From contig JAFWNG010000042.1 in NCBI GenBank assembly GCA_017510405.1, positions 1-41,107 on the forward strand: a DNA stretch of 41,107 bases. Reading direction: 5' to 3'. The first letter of the stretch is position 1. Each line of letters starts with the position of its first letter. The notes below the pieces were generated by a model. It ran no database searches and was not told the DNA's origin. It saw only the letters and a list, made by a program, of their open reading frames with translations. The stretch is from Solobacterium sp. (lineage in GTDB: Bacteria; Bacillota_I; Bacilli_A; Erysipelotrichales; Erysipelotrichaceae). Of this stretch, positions 30,342 to 38,611 are shown one piece after another. The position numbers were made by a program, and so were the translations under genes.

Positions 30342-31631
30342 TTATTCCCGGGTAATATTCTTCAGGATGATCTCGATCCGGTATATGCCGTTCTCTTCGT
30401 CAACGGTATATTCACCGTCGTATTTCTCCGTGATGTTCATAATGATCTTTGTGCCGAGTCCGCGTTCCAGTTCCGGAATACGCCTGGTCTTTCCGCGTTC
30501 TTTCTCCGGAGCGGTATTGGTGCAGGACACCGTGACATAGGGTTCTCTGTATTGGGTAAGAAGGGTAATTCGGGGATCATCGGTCTGTCCGGCAGCTTCT
30601 TCCGCGTTATCCAGGATATTTCCGTATATGCAGATGAGATCGGCATTGGAGATATCCAGATCCGCAGGCAGATGAATATCCGTATCAAAGCGGATCTGCT
30701 TTTGCATATACTCTTCGGACTTGCGGGTCAGATAACTGGCGATGACTGTATTTCTGCAGGACGGGAAAGCAAGCGCAGAACGGTCTTCCTTCAGGATCTG
30801 TTCCATATAGTCCGATGCCTGGGAGACTTTTCCGTCTCCCATCAGCGCCTGCATGGTATACAGATGGTTATCGATATCATGACGCATCTTCCGGATCTCT
30901 TCATACGAAGCGGTAAGTCCCCGGTAGTAAGATTCCTGATCGGACATCTGCTGTTCCAGCAGTTCATTGCGTACACGCAGTTCTGTCCGGTCGCTGACCA
31001 TGCGCAGTGCAATGATCAGCGCGATGTCCGCCGCAATGCATACCAGCAGGACCGGAATGACCCTCTCCGGCAGCCAGCTGTTTTCATCATACAGATATGC
31101 CTTGAATGTACCGGCAAGCACAATGAACTGGCTCAGCGGGAAAACAGCGAACAGCAGCCACGGGGTCCTTCGGTTCATTTCCTTATACCTGTTTCGGAAA
31201 GAGCGCACTGCCAGAGCAACGATCATATACAGGAACGCTTCAACGAACAGATAGATCGAATACGCTGTCAGCGGGTATTTCTCAAACAGTACCCCGGACA
31301 TAATCATTTCCCTCGGGATCATCAGCATCATCGCCGCTTCGCCGATCAGCGTCACTACGACGACGACCGCCGTCATAAACAGCACAAAGTACCAGTTTTC
31401 CCTGTGCATCACATATACGACAGCGCAGATGAAAAGCGCTCCGATCAATGTCCGCAGGGTCGTAAAAAACGGAAGATTCACCATCATCCAGATATAGATC
31501 CCTGATGTCGCAAGTTCGATCAGAAACGTTTTCCATTTCTCCAGTCTGCTCTCCATGGCATACTCAAATACCAGCATCTGCATGGCATACTGGATGATAT
31601 TGGATATTACATAATACGGTCCGCCCGGCAT
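30342..31631 (-). CDS. GHKL-family sensor histidine kinase (AgrC/LytS-like)
   Basis: A 429-residue membrane kinase. Six or seven hydrophobic helices fill residues 1-210 (MVNLPFFTTLRTLIGALFIC and later ones), then a dimerisation helix with the phosphorylated His251 in RKMRHDIDNHLYTMQ, an N-box (ICIYGNILDNAEEAA near 333-347) and a C-terminal GHKL ATP site ending GLGTKIIMNITEKYDGEY. This layout is that of AgrC-type quorum-sensing kinases, but no agrB/agrD pair is beside it, so the signal is unknown. GAGGGGG is the ribosome site; the partner regulator lies 14 bases upstream in the same unit. Confidence 0.88.
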   Translation of the reverse strand: MPGGPYYVISNIIQYAMQMLVFEYAMESRLEKWKTFLIELATSGIYIWMMVNLPFFTTLRTLIGALFICAVVYVMHRENWYFVLFMTAVVVVVTLIGEAAMMLMIPREMIMSGVLFEKYPLTAYSIYLFVEAFLYMIVALAVRSFRNRYKEMNRRTPWLLFAVFPLSQFIVLAGTFKAYLYDENSWLPERVIPVLLVCIAADIALIIALRMVSDRTELRVRNELLEQQMSDQESYYRGLTASYEEIRKMRHDIDNHLYTMQALMGDGKVSQASDYMEQILKEDRSALAFPSCRNTVIASYLTRKSEEYMQKQIRFDTDIHLPADLDISNADLICIYGNILDNAEEAAGQTDDPRITLLTQYREPYVTVSCTNTAPEKERGKTRRIPELERGLGTKIIMNITEKYDGEYTVDEENGIYRIEIILKNITRE

Positions 31632-31645
31632 ACTGATATTCCCCC

Positions 31646-32383
31646 TCAGTCTTTATCCTTCGGATGAAAATGATAGCTGTCAAAGAATTTCCTGCGGACG
31701 GTATCCCGGTACCTCCGGCTGATCGGAACACGGATGTCTCCCGGGAAGACCAGTTCATCTTTATCCAGTTCTCGGATCATCTTGAAATTGACCCAGTATC
31801 CCTGATGGCACCGCATGAAGTATGCGGACAGTTCCTCAGGAATCAGTGCGGACGGGCTGCGGGTATCAAAGTATTCTCCGTCCGTGCAGCAGATCTGCGC
31901 CTTGCGGCCGACTTTGCTGATGTAGAGGATCTTCTCGATCGGTATAACTGTTATTCTCCGGTTATCCCGCACCAGTATTCCGGTCTCTTTGTTCTGACTG
32001 TTCCGGTAGACTGTCAGTGCTTTCTCCAGAGCAGGTTCCAGATATTCATCCGCCCTGTTTTTAACAACGAACCAGATATGTTCCGCTTCGTAGGCATCCG
32101 GCGCGTAATCAATATAACTTGTCAGAAAAATAACCGGACATTTCGGGGCAGACTGATTCAGTTTCTTTGCCAGAGAGATTCCGTTTTCCCCGTCCAGTTC
32201 GATATCCAGTATCGCAATATCCGGCCTGACTTCATTGAATTCCACGTGGCTCAGCATTGTTTCGGCATCGCGAAAAAGGCGGATCTCATACGGAATTCCC
32301 TGCTTTTCCATGATTTCCGAGACCAGCTGTTCCGCCTTATTCAGATGCAGTTCAATGTCATCACACAATACGATCGTTAACAT
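31646..32383 (-). CDS. LytTR-family response regulator
   Basis: A 245-residue regulator: receiver domain (1-120) with the acidic pair in LCDDIE, phosphorylation site Asp60 in AILDIELDGENG, and the switch region VIFLTSYIDYAPDAYE; then a C-terminal LytTR DNA-binding domain (about 145-240) with ILYISKVGRKAQICC, FMRCHQGYWVNFKMI and VPISRRYRDTVRRKF. It should be phosphorylated by the adjacent GHKL kinase. The start at 32383 (MLTIVLCDD) is preferred over an ATG ten codons upstream, which has no ribosome site; the chosen start has only a weak AAGAAG. Targets are not visible, though the divergent PHP phosphatase gene is a candidate. Confidence 0.9.
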   Translation of the reverse strand: MLTIVLCDDIELHLNKAEQLVSEIMEKQGIPYEIRLFRDAETMLSHVEFNEVRPDIAILDIELDGENGISLAKKLNQSAPKCPVIFLTSYIDYAPDAYEAEHIWFVVKNRADEYLEPALEKALTVYRNSQNKETGILVRDNRRITVIPIEKILYISKVGRKAQICCTDGEYFDTRSPSALIPEELSAYFMRCHQGYWVNFKMIRELDKDELVFPGDIRVPISRRYRDTVRRKFFDSYHFHPKDKD

Positions 32384-32510
32384 GTACTTCTTACTCTGTC
32401 TCGATTTTATCATATATCACAGCACCCCTTCACGGATATCATCCTGCGCCGAAAGAAAAACTGCCGGACTGGTGTATATCTTTCCCCCTGCCGGACAATA
32501 AGACCGGTCA

Positions 32511-32519
32511 TGCTATCCT
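32511..32519 (+). promoter_or_regulatory. Extended -10 of the PHP phosphatase gene
   Basis: TGCTATCCT has the TGn extension and lies 12 bases before the AGGAGG ribosome site. A palindrome GACCGGTC lies just upstream, and no -35 is obvious. Confidence 0.4.
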
Positions 32520-32544
32520 TATAGCAAAACAGGAGGTACATATA

Positions 32545-33261
32545 TTGATCGATATCCACATGCATGTTATTCCCGGTGTTGATGACGGATCACAGTCAGT
32601 CGAAGAATCCCTGGAAATGCTCCGGGAGGCTTATCGACAGGGAACAGATACGATCATCGCCACCCCTCACAGCTTCGCATTTTCCCTGTCCCCGGCACTG
32701 CCCCGAAAGCGATTTGAACTTCTGAAAGAAAAAGCACACGAAGCAGGAATACCGGTCCATCTCTTCTTTGGGGCGGAGATCCTGTGTGAGCCTTACAGCA
32801 TGAACGTGAACCTGGAAAGGCTGCGGTCCGGCATCTATCCGACAATGAACGGAACGGAATATGTGCTGATCGAGTTCAGCCCGCATATCCCTGAAGATGA
32901 TGCAGTCTATTGTACGAGGCTGGTTCGGGATAACGGATATATTCCCGTCATTGCCCATGCGGAACGCTATCGATTTATGAATATCCGAGCTGCCCGCGTT
33001 CTCCGCTCTCTCGGTGCCCTGATCCAGATCAATGTCTACAGCGTATTCCTGGAAAAAAAGGACTGGATCAAAGAAAACGCAAGAAGTCTGCTTCAGGAAA
33101 AACTGGCGGATTTTGCAGGATCCGATGCACACGGCACATCACACCGGCCGCCTCAGGAGGCATCCGGCATCCAGTATATGTATAAGCACTATGATACAGA
33201 TTACATTGATCGTGTGCTGCATGAAAACGCCGCTCTGCTGGTCCATCCCCGGTCACAGTAA
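32545..33261 (+). CDS. PHP-domain tyrosine-protein phosphatase (CpsB/CapC/YwqE type)
   Basis: A 238-residue manganese-dependent phosphatase of the PHP family; relatives dephosphorylate the tyrosine kinases that control capsule synthesis. The metal motifs are all present: IDIHMHVIPGVDDGS, IIATPHSF, FFGAEILCEP, PVIAHAERYRF and GSDAHGTSHRPP. The start is TTG: AGGAGG lies eight bases before it, and the next ATG (codon 6) would lose the first metal-binding His. No capsule genes or partner kinase are in the window, so it may act elsewhere or on another target. It is transcribed divergently from the two-component pair and ends at a nested-hairpin terminator. Confidence 0.9.
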   Translation: MIDIHMHVIPGVDDGSQSVEESLEMLREAYRQGTDTIIATPHSFAFSLSPALPRKRFELLKEKAHEAGIPVHLFFGAEILCEPYSMNVNLERLRSGIYPTMNGTEYVLIEFSPHIPEDDAVYCTRLVRDNGYIPVIAHAERYRFMNIRAARVLRSLGALIQINVYSVFLEKKDWIKENARSLLQEKLADFAGSDAHGTSHRPPQEASGIQYMYKHYDTDYIDRVLHENAALLVHPRSQ

Positions 33262-33270
33262 AGTACAGAG

Positions 33271-33328
33271 AAAAACCATGAAGTTTCTGGAGAGCGCTTC
33301 AGGACGCTCTCCGTTTCTCATGGTTTTT
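33271..33328 (+). terminator. Nested-hairpin terminator of the PHP phosphatase gene
   Basis: Outer stem AAAAACCATGA/TCATGGTTTTT encloses an eight-base-pair inner hairpin GGAGAGCG/CGCTCTCC. Same architecture as 17128-17185. Confidence 0.75.
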
Positions 33329-33394
33329 ATATGCTTCCGTTACGATGTGTATTCTATACCTTAAACAGGAACTGATACGATCATTCAACAGAAA

Positions 33395-33422
33395 GAAAAG
33401 CAGACATGAAACCATATCTGCT
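33395..33422 (-). terminator. Terminator of lipoprotein gene 1 (uninterrupted copy)
   Basis: AGCAGATAT pairs with ATGTCTGCT and is followed by TTTCTTTC on the minus strand. The same stem and tail follow lipoprotein gene 2 at 36621-36648, where the intron is inserted at the end of the TTTCTTTC. Confidence 0.8.
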
Positions 33423-33428
33423 CAGCAA

Positions 33429-34388
33429 TTATTCAGTTACACTGCCGGCAATATAATGTCGTTCTTTAAAATATTCCAGTCTCAGTTCATGGCCTTCGGA
33501 GTCGTTTCCATAGTACATATACATACCTAAATCACTGTAGAAATGTTCACTATTGCCCGAATTCCTTGGCGGGTACTTTGCCTTGTAATCCTCAATGCAT
33601 TTGTCCATCGCTGTCTGTTCAACATTATAGAAATCAAATCCATAGCCATGTAATCCGGCGAAATAATACTCATACGTACTATAAAAGGAAACGCGATCCG
33701 GTACTATGATCAGATCTTTTCCGCCTTCAACAACTTCGTTAATCAAAGTATTGGAATCCTCCAGCGTCTCTGCAAGAACAGTATCACCAGGCTTTAACTG
33801 CATATAAGTTTTCATTTTTCCGCCGACAATTGGAGCTACACCTACATTTTTTACTTCCAGAAGATCCAGAATTTCCTGAGTGACAGGACAGCTGTTTACG
33901 GGGCTGCCATCCGGCTTTTCATATTTTTCAATGTAGATTGCGATTTCCATTTCTTCTGAGGTTTCAGACGGTTTCAGATACAGAGTAAAAGAATTCGTAA
34001 ATACTCCTCCGCCAGTTTCATGTGCGTCAGAATCAAACTTCAGACCATTCGGCATTAATGCCTGCACATCCTCGCTGGTTACGCCCGGTTTCAGATCATA
34101 TTGAATACTGGGATTAATAATCGTGAAATCCGAATGATTTGTGATGGATACATAGACTCCCGTATAGCCTGATCCTGTATCTTTTTCTGTATAGGTCAGT
34201 TCAAAATCATCAAAGCTGATCGGTCCGCTTTCCTTCTGAAAATTCAGATCCTCTTGTTCTTTATTAATTCCTTCCTGCTGAGAGCCTGTGGACTGGCTGT
34301 TAGCTGCTGTTGCTGATCCGGATGAACCGCATCCGCAAAGTAATAATGAAATAGATAAAAACGATATGGCAAACAATGGTCTTTTCAT
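33429..34388 (-). CDS. Lipoprotein, paralogue 1
   Basis: A 319-residue lipoprotein. The signal peptide MKRPLFAISFLSISLLLCGC has its lipidated Cys at position 20, followed by a Ser/Thr/Gln-rich linker (to about 45). Residues 50-150 (SGPISFDDFELTYTEKDTGS) look like an Ig-like domain of the DUF4352/DUF5067 kind; the remainder ends with a Tyr-rich region (FYSTYEYYFAGLHGYGFDFY). No enzyme motif is seen. Its paralogue at 36661-37629 matches it over the full length, promoter and terminator included. Ribosome site GAGGGAG. It is a surface protein of unknown role. Confidence 0.8.
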   Translation of the reverse strand: MKRPLFAISFLSISLLLCGCGSSGSATAANSQSTGSQQEGINKEQEDLNFQKESGPISFDDFELTYTEKDTGSGYTGVYVSITNHSDFTIINPSIQYDLKPGVTSEDVQALMPNGLKFDSDAHETGGGVFTNSFTLYLKPSETSEEMEIAIYIEKYEKPDGSPVNSCPVTQEILDLLEVKNVGVAPIVGGKMKTYMQLKPGDTVLAETLEDSNTLINEVVEGGKDLIIVPDRVSFYSTYEYYFAGLHGYGFDFYNVEQTAMDKCIEDYKAKYPPRNSGNSEHFYSDLGMYMYYGNDSEGHELRLEYFKERHYIAGSVTE

Positions 34389-34420
34389 ATGTACTCCCTC
34401 AACAAAACAATGTTGTCAAC

Positions 34421-34449
34421 ATTATAAGATTATTGATATTTGATAACAA
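34421..34449 (-). promoter_or_regulatory. Promoter of lipoprotein gene 1
   Basis: TTGTTA, 17 bases, TATAAT. The spacer and flanks are nearly the same as at 37659-37687. Confidence 0.75.
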
Positions 34450-34695
34450 TACTGACATTCCGCGACTGTGCAGCGGCTTGTGACAATCATCCTGCAGTTA
34501 TTCTGTATGTTCATGGATAATTCCCAGACACAGAAGTCCGGCCAGTGACTTTTGTTCCGCGCAGAAATACACTGTCCAAAAAGTATTTGATTGAGCGCAC
34601 ACAAATGCTGCTCTGTCAGCGGATTCATCAGTTCTGACAAATGCGGTTTTTTATGCAATCATCGCAGTTTTAAGTGCTGTGCTTCCTTTCCATAA
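34450..34695. other. Region between lipoprotein promoter 1 and the intron 3' end
   Basis: About 250 bases without a supported gene. The part nearest the promoter (TTGTGACAATCATCCTGC) resembles the region upstream of lipoprotein gene 2 (TTGTGACAGTCATCCTGC, near 37710), so it belongs to the duplicated unit. Nothing else is recognised. Confidence 0.5.
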
Positions 34696-34765
34696 ATAGG
34701 GTAGAGGGGGATTGATAATCCCGCCCCTCCCATTGCACCGTACGTACGGGTCTCGTATACGGCGC
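34696..34765 (-). ncRNA. Group II intron domains V and VI
   Basis: Domain V (34735-34765) begins GCGCCGTATACG and ends CGTACGGTGC, with the CGC triad of class C introns. Domain VI follows as a G-rich/C-rich hairpin (GGGAGGGGCGGGATT and its partner). Confidence 0.8.
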
Positions 34766-34778
34766 TACATTTGTATTG

Positions 34779-36080
34779 TTAACACGAAACACTCAGATAG
34801 TAGTTCAAGGGATCGATCAGTCCTGGTCGATCCTTTTTCTTTATAGCTAAGACTTTGGGACTTAACAGATAGTTCACTACATACTTACCGCATCTGCGAT
34901 ACCATCCAAGTCTGCTGTTTGCAACCTTGAAAATCTCTTCATCTGACATACGGCATTTGAATCGTATATTTAATATCTGCAGATTGATGTAAATACGTTT
35001 TGGCTTCTTCCACTGCTTAATGATAATGACCCTGACCTTATGTCTGAGCCATTGTCCAAACTCATCAAGGAAGGTTTTCATATTTCCTATTCGGAAGTAG
35101 TTGATCCATCCTCTGAGGATCTGATTCAGTTTAGTGAACGTTTCTGCCAGCGGTCTGGATACCGCCTGTTTCCTCTTCAGTACTTCTTTGATCTTTGCGT
35201 ATATCTTCTTCTTTCTGTCATCCGCAGGCTTGCACTTCCAGCCATCTTTCCCTTTCCAGAATGTGAATCCAAGAAAGTTGCTTTTGTTCGGTCGCACAAC
35301 TTTTGTCTTTGTCGCACTGACTTTCAGAAACAGTTTCCTTTCCAGCCATGAGGTTACTGACTTCATCACTCTGTCTGCCGCCATTTCACTCTTCACGAAG
35401 ATGTTGCAGTCATCTGCGTATCTCACAAATCTCAGTCCTCTGCTCTCCAGTTCCTTATCAAACTGATCGAGATAGACGTTTGATAGTTCTGGTGACAGCG
35501 GACCTCCCTGAGGTACACCGACTGTTGTGGACGATACCAGACCGTCCTCCATTACTCCGGCTCTGAGAAATGCGCGGATCAGATGCAGTGTGGTTTTGTC
35601 GTTGACCTTCTCTCTGAGTATTGAAATCAATTTGTCATGATTCACCGTGTCGAAATACTTTTCGATATCCAGATCGATTACCCATTCATATCCTTCGTTC
35701 AGATACTGCAGTACTTCTTCGATCGCTCCATGGCAGTCTCTTCCGGTTCTGAACCCATAACTGTGTTCGCTGTATGTGGATTCATAGATCTGATTTAACT
35801 GCTGTGCAATCATCTGCTGCACCACTCTGTCCGTTACTACGGGAATGCCAAGCGGTCTTTTCTTTCCGTTGGGTTTGGGTATATAGACCCTTCTTACCGG
35901 CTGAGGCTTATATTTCATTGCCATAATTGAGTTTTTGATCTCTCCTTTATGTACTCTGAAATATTCGTCAATTTCATTCACCGTCATCTTGTCGACTCCC
36001 GGTGCGCCTTTATTACTTTTGACTCGTATGATTGCCTCGTTGATGTTTTCTTCACTCAGAATCTTCTCAATTAATTCCAT
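34779..36080 (-). CDS. ltrA: Group II intron reverse transcriptase/maturase
   Basis: A 433-residue intron-encoded protein with the reverse-transcriptase blocks in order: NKGAPGVDKMTV, RRVYIPKPNGKKRPLGIP, YGFRTGRDCH, WVIDLDIEKYFDTVNH, GVPQGGPLSPELSNV, the catalytic FVRYADDCNIF, and FLGFTFW, then the maturase domain X (WINYFRIGNMKTFLDEF) and a basic C-terminus. The HNH endonuclease domain is absent, as is normal for class C introns. It reads intact, so the intron may be active. Ribosome site AGGAG. It acts in splicing of its own intron and in retrohoming. Confidence 0.93.
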   Translation of the reverse strand: MELIEKILSEENINEAIIRVKSNKGAPGVDKMTVNEIDEYFRVHKGEIKNSIMAMKYKPQPVRRVYIPKPNGKKRPLGIPVVTDRVVQQMIAQQLNQIYESTYSEHSYGFRTGRDCHGAIEEVLQYLNEGYEWVIDLDIEKYFDTVNHDKLISILREKVNDKTTLHLIRAFLRAGVMEDGLVSSTTVGVPQGGPLSPELSNVYLDQFDKELESRGLRFVRYADDCNIFVKSEMAADRVMKSVTSWLERKLFLKVSATKTKVVRPNKSNFLGFTFWKGKDGWKCKPADDRKKKIYAKIKEVLKRKQAVSRPLAETFTKLNQILRGWINYFRIGNMKTFLDEFGQWLRHKVRVIIIKQWKKPKRIYINLQILNIRFKCRMSDEEIFKVANSRLGWYRRCGKYVVNYLLSPKVLAIKKKDRPGLIDPLNYYLSVSC

Positions 36081-36620
36081 TTCGCTGCTCCTCTTTCTAC
36101 TTGTAAATCATTCAGAATCATCCCAATTCTTTTCGCCGTCAGAGATTACGATTCCCCGCCTGCAGGCTATCTTCTTATTCGGACTGTCTGAATGTTGCGC
36201 ATAGTGATTCGCACTATACAAACATTAGGTCCTTTGGTATTCAAGGCATAATACCTACTACGACCTCAGCTGACTTCACTGCGGCAAACCTTTTTCGACC
36301 TGCTTTACCATATTTGTTTTAAAGCGTCTGGACTTAACCGTCCGCAGGATCTCTCGGGGTAAGGCACATCTCCTTCTTTCTTCCACAACCTCCTGATTTA
36401 CTGTCTTGGTTTTACGTTTACCTTTCGGACTTCGGTTTGCTTCGCTGCCTCATCCACCATTTAGCCTCATCAGGTTTCTGTGCGTAGGCTCGGAAGTATC
36501 GCTAGCCCCTTCCTTCATCCCGGCATTACTGCTTTCGACTTGGGGTTCACTACACTTGGCGGTAAATACCTGTGGCTGGACTCTCACCAGCTGGAGATGT
36601 GTCATGCCCGACACACGAAA

Positions 36621-36648
36621 GAAAAGCAGATATGCAATTATATCTGCT
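36621..36648 (-). terminator. Terminator of lipoprotein gene 2, used as intron insertion site
   Basis: AGCAGATAT-AATTGC-ATATCTGCT followed by TTTCTTTC on the minus strand; the intron starts at the next base. Confidence 0.85.
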
Positions 36649-36660
36649 CAGGTATTGATC

Positions 36661-37629
36661 TTAATCATCATTTATACTGCCGGAAATATAATGTTGTTCT
36701 TTAATATATTGCAGTCTCAGTTCATGGCCTTCGCGGTCGTTTCCGTAGTACATATACATATGCATACCAGAATCACTGTAGAAATGTTCACTAATGCCCG
36801 AACTCCTTGGCGGGTACTTTTCCTTGTAATCCTCAATGCATTTGTCCATCGCTGTCTCTTCAACGTCAAAGAAATCAAATCCATAGCCATGGTATCCGTC
36901 GTTATAATACTCATACGTATAATAAAAGGAAACGCCGTCCGGTACTATGATCAGGTCTTTTCCACCTTCAACAACTTCATTAAACAAACTGCTGGTATCC
37001 TCCAGCGTTTCTGCAAGAACAGTTTCACCAGGCTTTAACTGCATACCATTTTTCTTTTTTCCGCCAACAATCGGACTCACCGCCACGCTTTTAACTTCCA
37101 GAAGATCCAGAATATCCTGTGTAACAGGACAGTTTCTTACGGAGCTGCCATCCGGCCTTTCATATTCTATAGTGCAGATTGCAATTACCATTTCTGCGGA
37201 GGTTTCAGAGGGTTTCAGATACGGAATAACAGAATTCAAAAATACCCCTCTTCCAGTTTTATATACGTAAGAATCAAACTTCAGATCATTCGGCATTACT
37301 GCCTGCACATCTTCCTTGGTTACGCCTGGTTTCAGTTCATATTCAATACCGGGAAAAAGGATAGTGAACTCCGAATGATTAGTGACAGAAACATAGACTC
37401 CCGTATAGCCTAATCCTGTATCTTTTTCTGTATAGGTCAGTTCAAAATCATCAAAGCTGATCGGTCCGCTCTCCTTCTGAAAACTCAGATCCTCTGATAC
37501 TTTATTTGTTTCTTCCTGCTGAGAGCCTGCGGACGGACTGTCCGCTGCTGTTTCCGGTTCGGATGAACCGCATGCGCCAAGAAATAATGAAATGGACAAC
37601 AACGATATGGCAGCTAATGGTCTTTTCAT
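36661..37629 (-). CDS. Lipoprotein, paralogue 2
   Basis: A 322-residue lipoprotein with a textbook lipobox (LFLGAC, Cys20) after MKRPLAAISLLSIS. The order of segments is the same as in the paralogue at 33429-34388: Ser/Gln/Glu-rich linker, SGPISFDDFELTYTEKDTG, VTNHSEFTILFPGIEYELKPG, CPVTQDILDLLEVKSV, PGETVLAETLEDTSSL, and SEHFYSDSGMHMYMYYG near the C-terminus. Differences are scattered, so the duplication is not recent. Ribosome site GGGGGAG. It is the first gene of the pair in the direction of transcription, with its own promoter and terminator. Role unknown. Confidence 0.8.
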   Translation of the reverse strand: MKRPLAAISLLSISLFLGACGSSEPETAADSPSAGSQQEETNKVSEDLSFQKESGPISFDDFELTYTEKDTGLGYTGVYVSVTNHSEFTILFPGIEYELKPGVTKEDVQAVMPNDLKFDSYVYKTGRGVFLNSVIPYLKPSETSAEMVIAICTIEYERPDGSSVRNCPVTQDILDLLEVKSVAVSPIVGGKKKNGMQLKPGETVLAETLEDTSSLFNEVVEGGKDLIIVPDGVSFYYTYEYYNDGYHGYGFDFFDVEETAMDKCIEDYKEKYPPRSSGISEHFYSDSGMHMYMYYGNDREGHELRLQYIKEQHYISGSINDD

Positions 37630-37658
37630 ATTATTTCTCCCCCAATAATGCTGATATC

Positions 37659-37687
37659 ATTATAAAATTACTGATATTTGATAACAA
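37659..37687 (-). promoter_or_regulatory. Promoter of lipoprotein gene 2
   Basis: TTGTTA, 17 bases, TATAAT, matching the promoter of lipoprotein gene 1 in hexamers, spacing and most of the spacer. Confidence 0.75.
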
Positions 37688-37841
37688 TACGAACATAACT
37701 GTATACGATGCTTTGTGACAGTCATCCTGCTGCTGTTCCGTATCTTCAGGTATAGATGATGCTTTTTCCAACCTCGGTACAATAATCGAATCTTCTGAAT
37801 TGAATGAATCAAAACACTGTTTCTATTTACCGGCGAACATG

Positions 37842-37869
37842 AAAAAGAGCATTCACCCCTGGAATGCCC
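37842..37869 (-). terminator. Terminator of the flavodoxin gene
   Basis: GGGCATTC/GAATGCTC (one G-U pair) followed by TTTTTC on the minus strand. It overlaps the end of the coding region. Confidence 0.65.
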
Positions 37870-38278
37870 TTAATACCTTATCTGCGAACTCACCCGCGTT
37901 CTTAATGTCTTCGTCGTCCGGATGTCCCTTGGAACGCCACAGCCAGCGTCCCCTGCAGCAGAAGCGCTGCCGGTATACCGTAATGCCTTTGTGCTCCAGA
38001 ACGGATACCATCAGTCCGGTGTGGTCCTCGCCGTATCCGGCGGTGCAGAAGATCGCAGCGCCGCGGATCTTGTTGACCGGCAGCTGATCCAGATAATCCA
38101 TCAGAAGTTCATCCGGTTTACTGTTATAGATACCCGTTCCGATGAACAGAAGATCTGGTTCTCCCAGTACATGCGGCACGGTGATGTCCAGCGCTTCCGT
38201 TTCACAGTGTCTTGCAATCTCTTCTGCTATTGTCTCCGTATGCCCTTTGCGGGAACGGTATATTACTTTCACATTCAT
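37853..38278 (-). CDS. Flavodoxin-domain protein
   Basis: A 141-residue flavodoxin-like protein. The phosphate-binding loop is YRSRKGHTETIAEEIA at the N-terminus (normally T/S-x-T-G-x-T; here S-R-K-G-H-T), the second loop is DLLFIGTGIYNSKPDE, and the third AIFCTAGYGEDHTG. It ends with RSKGHPDDEDIKNAGEFADKV, as in short flavodoxins. It should bind FMN and carry electrons in the cytoplasm. Ribosome site GAGGT. Monocistronic. Partner enzymes are not evident in the window. Confidence 0.8.
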   Translation of the reverse strand: MNVKVIYRSRKGHTETIAEEIARHCETEALDITVPHVLGEPDLLFIGTGIYNSKPDELLMDYLDQLPVNKIRGAAIFCTAGYGEDHTGLMVSVLEHKGITVYRQRFCCRGRWLWRSKGHPDDEDIKNAGEFADKVLRAFQG

Positions 38279-38387
38279 GATTTGTACCTCAGATATACCC
38301 TGATTATCGCATGAAAAGCGAAATCAGGGAATAACTGAGATAATAAGCAGAGTATCCCAGCGCTTTTTATCAGGGTACTTGGAAATG

Positions 38388-38421
38388 AAAAAGCCGCTTT
38401 GACTTACAGAGTCATGCGGCT
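38388..38421 (-). terminator. Terminator after the P-type ATPase/small protein unit
   Basis: AGCCGC/GCGGCT outer stem with inner TGACT/AGTCA, followed by TTTTTC on the minus strand. Confidence 0.75.
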
Positions 38422-38429
38422 TCCTTCAT

Positions 38430-38552
38430 TTAATCGTCGTCCCGCGGCGGTGCCATCAGAGTGCTGATCTTTACGATCACAGTCATTCCGATAAACAGAA
38501 CCATGCACACCAGCGAGATCCAGTCCAGAATATTCAGTGTTTCAAAATGCAT
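38430..38552 (-). CDS. 40-residue single-pass membrane peptide downstream of the P-type ATPase
   Basis: A short open frame encodes MHFETLNILDWISLV, a hydrophobic helix to about residue 27 (CMVLFIGMTVIV), a few polar residues and an acidic tail PPRDDD. A perfect AGGAGG lies seven bases before the ATG, and a terminator follows the stop, so it is a real gene candidate although very short. It lies 59 bases after the metal ATPase in the same direction. Small membrane subunits such as KdpF stabilise P-type ATPases, which offers an analogy, but no homology is claimed. Confidence 0.6.
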   Translation of the reverse strand: MHFETLNILDWISLVCMVLFIGMTVIVKISTLMAPPRDDD

Positions 38553-38611
38553 CCTGACGCCTCCTGCTTCCCATACAGTATTTTACACGTTTTCTGCAGG
38601 AAGGAAACCAG

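Larger units (their letters stand above)
34696..36616 (-). mobile_element. Group II intron, class C type, complete
   Basis: About 1.9 kb. The 5' end on the minus strand reads GTGTGTCGGGCATGAC, continuing with CTCCAGCTGGTGAGAGTCC as in bacterial group II introns. It encodes a reverse transcriptase in domain IV and ends with domains V and VI (34696-34765). The 5' boundary is set by comparison with the uninterrupted terminator tail at 33391-33399: the shared sequence ends exactly at 36617. Insertion just after a terminator hairpin is the habit of class C introns. The 3' boundary (after CTACCCTAT) is less certain by a few bases. Confidence 0.85.

Noticed and set aside
30309-31505. 398-codon open frame antisense to the histidine kinase
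   Set aside because: Mirror of a kinase with clear H-box and GHKL motifs.
36406-37038. 210-codon open frame crossing the intron 5' end
   Set aside because: It runs across the intron boundary and antisense to lipoprotein 2; no coherent protein.
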